Source of the DNA: Candidatus Latescibacterota bacterium
GTDB lineage: Bacteria > Latescibacterota > UBA2968 > GCA-2709665
NCBI GenBank assembly: GCA_030746455.1
Contig: JASLMQ010000600.1
Location: 1-14,568, forward strand
Direction of reading: 5' to 3'
Length of the DNA: 14,568 nucleotides
The translations under genes and the position numbers were made by a program. Shown piece by piece: positions 6,844-13,446 of the stretch; the stretch's first letter is position 1, and every line of letters begins with the position of its first letter. Under the pieces are notes generated by a model. The model had not been told where the DNA came from. It did not search any database and saw nothing but the letters and a program-made list of their open reading frames with translations.

Positions 6844-6861
6844 GTGTTCCACGTGGAACAC
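6844..6861. other. parS-like perfect palindrome in the mnmE-rsmG gap
   Basis: GTGTTCCACGTGGAACAC is an 18-bp perfect palindrome. Its core TGTTCCACGTGGAACA (6845-6860) fits the bacterial parS form TGTTYCACGTGRAACA at every position. It fills the space between the mnmE stop codon (6865-6867) and the rsmG ribosome-binding site. It is probably a ParB-binding centromere site near the origin; parA and parB are not in the window. Confidence 0.85.
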
Positions 6862-6864
6862 TGG

Positions 6865-8223
6865 CTACTTCCCGATGCAGAAGGTCGAGAAGATCCGGTC
6901 CAGGACGTCTTCCGGCGTGGTCTGCCCGACAATGGCCCCCAGCGCGTTCAGCGCGTCGTGCAGCTCCATCGCCACTATCTCACCGGGGAGGTCAACGGCC
7001 TTCTGCGCCCGAGATAGTGCCTCCAGGGCCTCCACGAGCGCCAGGACGTGGCGCTCGTGCGTGATCACGCCCTGCCCTCCAACGCTCGGCTCGCCTTCCA
7101 GCACACGCGCCCTGATCGACTCACGGAGTGCATCGAGTCCCTCGCCCGTCAGCGCGGAGGTGGCAACGCGTCCTTCTCGGTCGGCCTCGAGTTGCCAATC
7201 CGGATGGTGCCCCAGGTCGACCTTGTTCACGACCAGCAGCCTCGGCCGATCGCCCGTACCTGCCAGGAGAGATCGGTCTTCCTCGCGGGGCCCCTCGGAT
7301 CCGTCGAGCACCAGCAGCACCAGATCGGCCCCCTCGATGGACAGGCGGGACCGTCGCGTCCCTTCCTCCTCGACGGCATCCTGAGCCGCCCGGAGGCCGG
7401 CCGTATCCACCAGAACCACGCGGATGCCATCCAGGTCCACCGACTCCTCGATGGTGTCCCGCGTGGTGCCCGGAACGGGCGTGACGATGGCCCGGTCCTG
7501 CTCCAGCAGACGGTTGAGCAGGCTGGACTTGCCCACATTGGGCCGACCCGCAAGGATGACGCGCGCACCCTGGCGTATGATCTTCCCCGTTCGGTAGGAC
7601 CGGATCAGGCCCTCCATCTCCCCGCGTGCTCGTGCCATGGCCTTGCGCACCTCGGCGCGGTCGACCATCACGTCGTCCGAAAAGTCCAGCTCCACCTCGA
7701 GAAGCGTCGCGGCCTGCCTCAGATCCTCGCCCAGGGACTCGAACCGCTCGCGCAGTCCCCCTCGAAGCTGGAAATACGCCGACTGAAGGCCAAGGTCGCT
7801 GCCCGCCGAGATCATGTCGGCAACGGCTTCGGCCTGGGTCAGGTCGATGCGTCCGTTGAGGAAGGCGCGCCTGGTGAACTCTCCTCGTTCAGCCGGCCGG
7901 GCGCCTTCCCGCACGAGAGCTTCCCGGGCTCGCCTCAAGAGGTGCGGCCCACCGTGGCAGTAGATCTCCACTGTGTCCTCGCCGGTGAAGGAGCGAGGTC
8001 CCCGCATCACCGCCACCAGGATCTCGTCGAGCTCCTCGCCGCTGGCGATGAAGCGCCCCCAGCACAGGTGTCGGTCGAGCGAGTCCCCGAGCTGGCGTGC
8101 GCCGCGGTAGCAGCGGCCCGAGATCAGAACGGCCTCGGGACCGCTCAGGCGGACGATCCCGATTGCGGCTTCTCCCTCGGCCGTCGCCACGGCAACGATG
8201 GTGTCTGTATCGGAGGTGTGCAA
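6865..8223 (-). CDS. mnmE: tRNA modification GTPase MnmE (TrmE)
   Basis: With MnmG it modifies uridine 34 of certain tRNAs (5-carboxymethylaminomethyl or related groups). The 452-residue product has the N-terminal tetrahydrofolate-binding domain (1-118, starting DTIVAVAT), a helical domain, and an inserted G domain with G1 GRPNVGKS (226-233), G2 TRDTI (254-258), G3 DTAG (273-276), G4 NKVD (333-336) and G5 SAL (356-358). It ends with the diagnostic FCIGK, whose cysteine is catalytically required in the family. Start TTG 8223 is supported by GGAAG 8 bases upstream and by the usual distance to DTIVA. It lies 26 bases after yidC. The usual partner gene mnmG is not in the window. Confidence 0.97.
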   Translation of the reverse strand: MHTSDTDTIVAVATAEGEAAIGIVRLSGPEAVLISGRCYRGARQLGDSLDRHLCWGRFIASGEELDEILVAVMRGPRSFTGEDTVEIYCHGGPHLLRRAREALVREGARPAERGEFTRRAFLNGRIDLTQAEAVADMISAGSDLGLQSAYFQLRGGLRERFESLGEDLRQAATLLEVELDFSDDVMVDRAEVRKAMARARGEMEGLIRSYRTGKIIRQGARVILAGRPNVGKSSLLNRLLEQDRAIVTPVPGTTRDTIEESVDLDGIRVVLVDTAGLRAAQDAVEEEGTRRSRLSIEGADLVLLVLDGSEGPREEDRSLLAGTGDRPRLLVVNKVDLGHHPDWQLEADREGRVATSALTGEGLDALRESIRARVLEGEPSVGGQGVITHERHVLALVEALEALSRAQKAVDLPGEIVAMELHDALNALGAIVGQTTPEDVLDRIFSTFCIGK

Positions 8224-8249
8224 CGCGGGTTCTTCCAGTGAGGCGCGGC

Positions 8250-9941
8250 TCAGAACCGTTTCTTGACCTGCTCCATCACCTGCTGCTGGAGGACGGTGAG
8301 CACGTTGAACATGGTCCAGTAGAGGACCAGGCCGGATGACATGCTCCAGAAGATCCAGATGAGGAACACGGGCATGAGATAGACCATCATCGCCTGCTTC
8401 GGGTCCTTCATCGTCATCTTCGACTGGAAGAAGGTGGACACGGCCATGAGCAGCGGCAGAACGTGGAGTTCGAATCCGCCGATCTGGATCTGGTCCGGCT
8501 TGGAGAGGTCGTCGATCCAGAGCGCGAACGCCGACTGTCGGAGTTCGATAGCGCCCCGAAAGACGTTGAAGAGGGCAAAGAGGATGGGCATCTGGAGGAG
8601 CATGGGCAGACAGCCCCCCAGCGGGTTGACCTTCTCCTGCTTGTAGAGCTTCATCGTTTCCTGGCTGAGCTTCTGTTGGTCGTCTTTGAGCCTTTCCTTG
8701 AGGGCGGCCATCTTGGGCTGAAGCTCCTGCATCTTCGCGGAGGCTTCAAGGCTCTTGTGCGTCAGCGGGAACACAATGATCTTGATGAAGAGCGAGAAGA
8801 CGATGATGACCAGCCCGTAGTTCGGCACGATTTCGTGGAGGGAGAGGAAGGCCCTGAGGATCAGGATGGTGATCGGCTTCATCAACGGCCGGAAGAACGC
8901 CCAGCCGTAGTCCATGAATTCGTCGAGCTGAAGCTCCCGCTCGATACCCGCCAGGTCCCTGTTCTGCCCTCGTAGGAGGTCGTAGGAGACCGGCCCCACG
9001 TAGACGCCGAACGCCTGCGGCTCCTTCTCCGGCGTGCCGACGATTACCGCTTCATAGTGCTCGTCGCCATATTCGCCTTCGACACGTCCCTCGAGCTCCA
9101 GGTCGTAGCGGCCATCCGGCGGAATCATGGAGGCAACGAAGTACTTGTTCCTCACCCCGATCCAAGAGACCCAGCCGCTGGGCGGTGTCTCTTCCGCGAG
9201 ATCGGGGGCCTCCCACGTCTCCACTTCGCCCCCAACCCGAGTGACAAGGTTGGTGTACATGGCGTAATCCATCGGGCTGTTCTCGGTGTCCGCCAGACCG
9301 CCCGACCAGGTTACGCCGTAGCGCTCCGACCGCGTGAGGGCGGGTCCCGATAGCACCATATCGATTCTATATCGGTTGCCCTGGAACCGTAGCCGCTTCT
9401 CGATGGTGCCGGCCTCCGTCTCCGCCGTGAAGGTGATCTCTGCCTGGTCCGGGCCTTCCAGGTAGACGGGCAGCTGATGGGGTGGGAGCTTGAAATCGAC
9501 CTGGGAAAGATCACGGCCGTCAAGGGACAGGCCGAGACCCGAACCGGCTGGAACGAGGAGCTGAAGGGGCATGCCGAAGTCGTCGTAGTACTTCTTCAGC
9601 TCATAGCCCACAAGCCTGGCGCCGCGGGAGCTCCAGGTCGCCCGGTAGAGGTCGGTCTCGACGACGAAGGTGCGTTCGGGTGGCAGGCTGGGTGTCGCCG
9701 TGGCTTTGGTGGCCTCTTCGCGGACGGCTTCCGGTGGCGCTGGAGGTTCCGGCGCAGTTGTGAGAGTTGGTGCCTCAGCTGTTGCAGGTGGCAGAGGACT
9801 GGGTTGCGCGCGCCGATCGGCCGGTTCGCGACGGACCTCGGGGGCCTCGGGAGGCTCCCCTGTGAGCCATCGCATATAATGGGGTGTGATAAAGATGATA
9901 ACCCCGATTATGATGAAGGCCAGTATCGTTCGCTTGTCCAT
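8250..9941 (-). CDS. yidC: Membrane protein insertase YidC
   Basis: It inserts and folds inner-membrane proteins, alone or with SecYEG. The 563-residue form has an N-terminal membrane anchor (5-20), a Pro/Ala/Glu-rich linker (about 28-90), a periplasmic P1 domain (about 90-340) and the conserved insertase core (about 345-555), with NYGLVIIVFSLFIKIIVFPLT (374-394), the cytoplasmic hairpin LQPKMAALKERL, EKVNPLGGCLPMLLQMPI (436-453) and ALWIDDLS (473-480). The large P1 domain is typical of two-membrane bacteria. K387 stands where E. coli has the hydrophilic-groove arginine R366, a conservative change. The tail QVMEQVKKRF is basic. Start ATG 9941 follows yidD by 21 bases, within the conserved rpmH operon order. 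Confidence 0.97.
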   Translation of the reverse strand: MDKRTILAFIIIGVIIFITPHYMRWLTGEPPEAPEVRREPADRRAQPSPLPPATAEAPTLTTAPEPPAPPEAVREEATKATATPSLPPERTFVVETDLYRATWSSRGARLVGYELKKYYDDFGMPLQLLVPAGSGLGLSLDGRDLSQVDFKLPPHQLPVYLEGPDQAEITFTAETEAGTIEKRLRFQGNRYRIDMVLSGPALTRSERYGVTWSGGLADTENSPMDYAMYTNLVTRVGGEVETWEAPDLAEETPPSGWVSWIGVRNKYFVASMIPPDGRYDLELEGRVEGEYGDEHYEAVIVGTPEKEPQAFGVYVGPVSYDLLRGQNRDLAGIERELQLDEFMDYGWAFFRPLMKPITILILRAFLSLHEIVPNYGLVIIVFSLFIKIIVFPLTHKSLEASAKMQELQPKMAALKERLKDDQQKLSQETMKLYKQEKVNPLGGCLPMLLQMPILFALFNVFRGAIELRQSAFALWIDDLSKPDQIQIGGFELHVLPLLMAVSTFFQSKMTMKDPKQAMMVYLMPVFLIWIFWSMSSGLVLYWTMFNVLTVLQQQVMEQVKKRF

Positions 9942-9962
9942 GTCCGCATCTTTCTGGGTTCG

Positions 9963-10172
9963 CTACGGGATCGGGTCGTAGCCAGACCCGCCCCACGGAT
10001 GGCAGCGCAGAATCCGTCGTAGAGACAGGGCCCCGCCGTAGAGGAGTCCGTGCTGCTGGATGGCTTCAAGGGCGTACTGAGAGCAGGTAGGCAGGAACCG
10101 ACATCGAGGCAGGGTGAAGGGAGAGATCGCGACGCTGTAGAGGCGTAGGAGCCAGATGGCGACGTGTTTCAC
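9963..10172 (-). CDS. yidD: Membrane protein insertion efficiency factor YidD
   Basis: A 69-residue small protein, proposed to help YidC-dependent insertion at the inner membrane. It has an N-terminal amphipathic/hydrophobic helix ([15 protein letters not shown]), the conserved [12 protein letters not shown] (23-34) and [12 protein letters not shown] (56-67), giving the three family cysteines. The start is GTG 10172, which overlaps the rnpA stop as GTGA (4-base overlap). The longer frame open to 10310 runs antisense-like through rnpA and is not supported. The short length, overlap and position between rnpA and yidC are all standard for this family. Confidence 0.95.
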   Translation of the reverse strand: MKHVAIWLLRLYSVAISPFTLPRCRFLPTCSQYALEAIQQHGLLYGGALSLRRILRCHPWGGSGYDPIP

Positions 10173-10516
10173 GGGTCTTGGAGGCCAAGGGCGTCGAAGG
10201 CGGCCAACAGATCGGCCCTGAGGCCCTGGTATCCCGCAAGAGAGGCTCGATCGGCGAGGGATATCATCAGGAGGATATCTGATAGTCCGTCTGGGTAGGC
10301 CTCGCGACATATCGCGCGGATGCGGCGGCGTGCCCGGTTTCTCTGGACCGCAGAGCCGAACCGCTTACGGACCGAAATCAACGTGCGTCCCTCCGAGACG
10401 GCGCGTCCCTGAGGGACGCGGAGTCCTCGCACGTGCATCCACCGACCCCGGTGGATACGTCCCTCCCGAAAGAGGCGGTCGATGTCTCCACGCTTTCGGC
10501 CGCGACGCCTTGCCAT
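10169..10516 (-). CDS. rnpA: Ribonuclease P protein component
   Basis: The protein subunit of RNase P, which trims the 5' leader from precursor tRNAs together with the catalytic RNA. The 115-residue basic product contains the family RNR signature RNRARRRIR (59-67) and the preceding strand [10 protein letters not shown] (45-54). Length is normal for the family. Start ATG 10516 is 4 bases after the rpmH stop; no strong Shine-Dalgarno is seen, consistent with translational coupling. It overlaps yidD by 4 bases. Confidence 0.95.
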   Translation of the reverse strand: MARRRGRKRGDIDRLFREGRIHRGRWMHVRGLRVPQGRAVSEGRTLISVRKRFGSAVQRNRARRRIRAICREAYPDGLSDILLMISLADRASLAGYQGLRADLLAAFDALGLQDP

Positions 10517-10520
10517 GGGC

Positions 10521-10655
10521 CTATACGGAGAGTCTTTTCCGTCCCTTCCGGCGGCGTCGATTGAGCACCTGGCGGCCGCCCGGCGTACGCATTCGGAGCC
10601 GGAATCCGTGCTTGTTCTTGCGCTTCCGGTTGCTGGGTTGGAAGGTGCGTTTCAT
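10521..10655 (-). CDS. rpmH: 50S ribosomal protein L34
   Basis: A 44-residue, very basic large-subunit protein that begins [19 protein letters not shown] and ends GRKRLSV, matching L34 across its length. The correct start is ATG 10655, with AAAGG upstream; the frame stays open to 10847 but the added residues are not L34-like. It is the first gene of the leftward rpmH-rnpA-yidD-yidC-mnmE-rsmG series, driven by the near-consensus promoter at 10758-10786. Confidence 0.98.
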   Translation of the reverse strand: MKRTFQPSNRKRKNKHGFRLRMRTPGGRQVLNRRRRKGRKRLSV

Positions 10656-10757
10656 TCTATGGTGCCTTTTGAGAAAGTGAGCGTTTGCGTCCAGGGACGC
10701 AGGTGCGGTCTCGAGGGCCGTCACCGGCGGTATCTGGATGATTGACAGAGAGTTAGG

Positions 10758-10786
10758 AATATAGACGGGCGCGAACCCTTTGTCAA
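10758..10786 (-). promoter_or_regulatory. rpmH operon promoter
   Basis: On the minus strand TTGACA (10786-10781), a 17-base spacer and TATATT (10763-10758). The expected start near 10751 gives a leader of about 95 bases before rpmH. It is one of the two best promoters in the window. Confidence 0.85.
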
Positions 10787-10866
10787 GGCTTTTTGCCGAA
10801 GAGGTCCGAGTTGCTACGGATCTGGCAACACAAGATGTGGTAGCCAATTCTTATCGGCACATGATG

Positions 10867-10964
10867 TTGTGTTTTGTGTTTGTAACATTTTTATAATTAG
10901 ATATTTATGTCGATTCATGGAAAGACAAAAAGGCCTTGACAACCGCCACCCTATTCCGTAGGTT
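10867..10964 (+). promoter_or_regulatory. Probable dnaA promoters and AT-rich island
   Basis: Two candidates read toward dnaA. The first has a perfect TATAAT (10892-10897) with a poor -35 (TTGTGT, 19-base spacer) in a run where 10883-10909 has only three G/C bases. The second has TTGACA (10936-10941), a 17-base spacer and a weak TAGGTT -10 (10959-10964). The AT-rich island could also serve as an unwinding element, but I see no good DnaA boxes in it. Confidence 0.5.
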
Positions 10965-10969
10965 GATCC

Positions 10970-11292
10970 ACGTTCTTCCCCCCGGTATCCCGCCGGGAAC
11001 TCCTCCACGCTTGGTTTCCCCCATCACCTGATTCGTGCTGTGGTATCCCCCGTGTCGGTGGCCCTGATCCGGCTTGTCTGCTGTGATATCCCCGACGGGT
11101 GGCTGTCCCTTCTTCCCTCTGTCTGAGACCCGTCGTCCAGCTAGGTGCGACAAGCCAGCCCGAGGTCTGTGCCTGCGGGGCCTCGCAGGACATGCACGTC
11201 AGGATCTTCTCTGCTTTCTTTGGATTCCGAAACCATGTAGCAGGAACGTGGCTGGATCCCTCCTCTGGCCACGGCCTGGACACGTCTTTCCT
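10970..11292 (+). other. Long non-coding leader of dnaA
   Basis: About 320 bases between the likely promoters and the dnaA ATG. It holds a short hairpin CCCGG (10981-10985) / CCGGG (10993-10997) and a 7-bp pairing GACGGGT (11094-11100) / ACCCGTC (11128-11134) with a long loop. Most of it is open in frame with dnaA from TTG 11074, but the 73 codons are Cys/Arg/Pro-rich and unlike DnaA. I see no small gene or recognised riboswitch. Confidence 0.4.
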
Positions 11293-12672
11293 ATGCCCGA
11301 CAGCCCGACCGACCTCTGGTCTCGGTGTTTGGACTGCATAAAGCGTAAGATCCAACCCCAGAGCTTCCACACCTGGTTCGGGGCCACTTCTTGCCGCCAC
11401 CTGTCAGAAGACGAGGCCGGCATCGAGGTGCCCAATGCCTTCTTCTCTGACTGGCTGGAGGAGAACTACTCCTGGCTGATTCTCGCCGCAGTCGAGGAGG
11501 TGACCCGGTGGAAGCCCCGACTTGCGTTCTACGTCAGGAACGGGTCCCAGGGCACTGCTGCCCCAGCTTCAGGGGAGGAGGGGCCGCAGGACACGCCTGA
11601 GGAGGCCGTCAAAGCGGCTGAGAACGGCCCTGGGGCCGCCATGCGGCTGCATCCCGAGTATCGGTTCGGATGCTTCGTTCTTGGCCAGAGCAACGAATTC
11701 GCGGTCACCGCGGCCCGTGCCGTGGCGGAGCGTCCGGGAAAGACGGCCTTCAATCCCCTCTTCCTGTTCGGGGGCGTCGGTCTGGGGAAGACCCACCTGC
11801 TGCACGCGATCGGCCACGCCTGCCAGGAGACCCACACCGCTAAGAAGGTTGTCTACGCGACGGCAGAACGCTTCATCTCGGACTACATGGCTGGAATTCG
11901 TCGCCAAGATACGTCGAAATTCGTTCTCACCTATCGGCATGCCGACGTGCTTCTGATCGACGACATCCAGTTCTACGCTCAGACGGAAGGCTGCCAGCGC
12001 GAGTTCGTTCACACCTTCAATGCCCTCCATCAGGAAGGCAAGCAGATCGTCATCTGTTCAGACCGTCCTCCTTCCTCGTTGAAAGGATTCGAGGACCGCC
12101 TTCTGTCGAGATTCCAGTGGGGCCTGGTTACGGATATCGGCACGCCGGACTTGGAGACGAGGATCGCCATTGTGCAGCAGAAGGCCGCGGGTCAGAACCT
12201 ACCGGACGACGTGGCCGAGTTCATCGCCGCGCGGATATCGACGAACATCCGCGAACTCGAAGGCGCCCTCACACGGGTGCTGGCCTACTCCAAGTTCAGG
12301 TGCGTGCCGGTCGATCTGACTCTCGCCGCGGACGCGCTGGACCGACTCGGCTACTCAGAGCCGGCACGCCGCCGACTCAACATCTGCGAGATCCAGAAGA
12401 TGACGGCCGATTTCTTCGACGTAGCCGTGGATTCCCTTCTGGGGCCAACACGCAAGCAGAAGGTGGCCCAAGCGCGTCATGTGAGTATGTTCCTCGCCAA
12501 GAAACTTATAGGAGCCCCGCTGAAGGCGATTGGGAGCGAGACCGGAAACAGAGACCACTCGACGGTCATTCACGCCTGCAGGAGTATCGAACGCAAGCTG
12601 GCATCGGATCCCGAGTTTGGTGGTATGGTGGTGCAGCTCGAGGAGCAACTGCAGAGCCGGGCCATCGGTTGA
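11293..12672 (+). CDS. dnaA: Chromosomal replication initiator DnaA
   Basis: It binds 9-mer DnaA boxes at oriC, opens the duplex and helps load the replicative helicase. From ATG 11293 the product is 459 residues, normal for the family. Domain I (1-80) shows LWSRCLDCIKRKIQPQSFHTWF; domain II is a linker rich in Gly, Ala, Glu and Pro (84-116). Domain III is the AAA+ core with Walker A GGVGLGKT (160-167), Walker B VLLIDD (219-224), sensor 1 ICSDRPP (254-260), the arginine in FEDRLLSRF (266-274) and sensor 2 NIRELEGAL (318-326). Domain IV (about 355-459) has the DNA-binding helix-turn-helix RKQKVAQAR and the signature NRDHSTVIHA (419-428). No Shine-Dalgarno precedes the ATG, so the start rests on homology. 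A terminator follows at 12714-12744. Confidence 0.97.
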   Translation: MPDSPTDLWSRCLDCIKRKIQPQSFHTWFGATSCRHLSEDEAGIEVPNAFFSDWLEENYSWLILAAVEEVTRWKPRLAFYVRNGSQGTAAPASGEEGPQDTPEEAVKAAENGPGAAMRLHPEYRFGCFVLGQSNEFAVTAARAVAERPGKTAFNPLFLFGGVGLGKTHLLHAIGHACQETHTAKKVVYATAERFISDYMAGIRRQDTSKFVLTYRHADVLLIDDIQFYAQTEGCQREFVHTFNALHQEGKQIVICSDRPPSSLKGFEDRLLSRFQWGLVTDIGTPDLETRIAIVQQKAAGQNLPDDVAEFIAARISTNIRELEGALTRVLAYSKFRCVPVDLTLAADALDRLGYSEPARRRLNICEIQKMTADFFDVAVDSLLGPTRKQKVAQARHVSMFLAKKLIGAPLKAIGSETGNRDHSTVIHACRSIERKLASDPEFGGMVVQLEEQLQSRAIG

Positions 12673-12713
12673 GATCGGTCTGGATTCAACAAACATAAGG
12701 ATTGGGTTTGCAG

Positions 12714-12744
12714 AGCTGATTCTGGTGTAGAATCGGCTTATTTT
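12714..12744 (+). terminator. Rho-independent terminator of dnaA
   Basis: AGCTGATTC (12714-12722) pairs with GAATCGGCT (12730-12738), 9 bp including one T-G wobble, with a 7-base loop, followed by TATTTT. It begins 41 bases past the dnaA stop, implying dnaA and dnaN are not simply cotranscribed. Confidence 0.75.
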
Positions 12745-12795
12745 CTTGCTATCGATCCTTCTGTAGGTTCAGAGACCGGGCTCTTGTTTCTTGTA

Positions 12796-12804
12796 TGGTA
12801 CAAT
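12796..12804 (+). promoter_or_regulatory. Extended -10 promoter-like motif in oriC
   Basis: TGGTACAAT fits the extended -10 form TGnTATAAT with one mismatch. No matching -35 is present. It would transcribe rightward through the DnaA boxes. Confidence 0.35.
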
Positions 12805-13034
12805 TGGTAAGAGTACTAGAAGAAGAGAATAGAGACAACGCGGTGAGTATGTGGATAGTTAGGGTATGTCACTTTTTAACAAATATTTATAGTTCCTTGC
12901 GGCATGTGGACAACGGGTGTGGATACCGAGTACTCCCCATACAGATACCAGGGTTGGCAGCTAAATGGGTCTTTCCACATCGAAGTATCGGTTATCCACA
13001 CCGGCCATTGTGGCGCACGCGTTGTTAGGAATGG

Positions 13035-13046
13035 GCGATTAATCGC
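13035..13046. repeat. 12-bp palindrome within oriC
   Basis: GCGATTAATCGC is a perfect palindrome between two exact DnaA boxes, followed by the AT-rich TATTTTTAATT. It may be a protein-binding site; no known motif is assigned. Confidence 0.5.
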
Positions 13047-13233
13047 TATTTTTAATTGGGTTACGCTTGGATATTTTGATAGACCCGCATCAGAGGGTAG
13101 TTCGTTCCACAAGGAAGACTGTGGATAACGGCCGGGGGCCTCAAATCGGTGCACATATGTGTCGGGACGAGGACAATTCCGGGCATTCAGCGGGAGGCGC
13201 CGGAGGGATTTTCAGACGTGCGGAAGACCACCC

Positions 13234-13263
13234 GAAAACCGGGATCGATATGGCCCGGTTTTC
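13234..13263. repeat. 10-bp inverted repeat just upstream of the dnaN promoter
   Basis: Arms GAAAACCGGG (13234-13243) and CCCGGTTTTC (13254-13263) are perfect reverse complements with a 10-base spacer. The right arm ends 14 bases before the dnaN -35. The centre-to-centre distance of 20 bases, about two helical turns, suits a dimeric regulator. Confidence 0.65.
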
Positions 13264-13277
13264 ACGCCAAAAAGACA

Positions 13278-13306
13278 TTGACAAATTCCAAAAAAATCAG
13301 TATATT
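13278..13306 (+). promoter_or_regulatory. dnaN promoter
   Basis: Exact TTGACA (13278-13283), a 17-base spacer and TATATT (13301-13306). The expected start near 13313 gives a leader of about 134 bases. Confidence 0.85.
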
Positions 13307-13446
13307 ACGTCAGAATCAGGGAGTTCCGAAAAGGGGCGGAAAATGGCCCCCAAATCGGGGTGGTTTTTTGACCGGTCAGACGTGAGAATTCAGGGGTCTT
13401 GGTGGGCCGTCTCTGCGCCCGTGACGAAGAGGGGAGAGCTTGCGCT

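Larger units (their letters stand above)
12673..13446. other. Candidate chromosomal origin (oriC) between dnaA and dnaN
   Basis: DnaA-box-like sites relative to TTATCCACA: 12850-12858 (minus, one mismatch), 12905-12913 (minus, one), 12918-12926 (minus, one), 12971-12979 (+, two), 12992-13000 (+, exact), 13120-13128 (minus, exact). AT-rich runs that could unwind lie at 12871-12892 (19 of 22 A/T), between the first two boxes, and around 13038-13081. A palindrome GCGATTAATCGC lies at 13035-13046. The dnaA-dnaN gap is a classical oriC site and most flanking genes point away from it. Extended -10 TGGTACAAT at 12796-12804 may give a transcript through it. Confidence 0.8.

Noticed and set aside
6831..6932. 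34-codon upstream extension of rsmG
   Set aside because: It overlaps mnmE and the parS-like palindrome, while GGAGG precedes TTG 6830.
7048..8241. 397-codon rightward open frame opposite mnmE
   Set aside because: It is a high-GC shadow of a certain gene with no recognisable domain.
10165..10180. Half parS match TGTTTCACG at the rnpA-yidD junction
   Set aside because: Only the left half matches; the right half is unrelated and the bases are coding.
10173..10310. Longer frame upstream of yidD
   Set aside because: It lies inside rnpA in another frame; the GTG at 10172 gives the normal 69-residue YidD with a 4-base overlap.
10656..10847. N-terminal extension of rpmH
   Set aside because: L34 begins MKRTFQPS at 10655, and the extension would contain the promoter.
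11074..11292. 73-codon in-frame N-terminal extension of dnaA from a TTG
   Set aside because: Composition is Cys/Arg/Pro-rich and DnaA domain I begins properly at ATG 11293.
12795..13028. 77-codon open frame inside the oriC candidate
   Set aside because: It overlaps DnaA boxes and AT-rich DNA, lacks a ribosome-binding site and has no known features.
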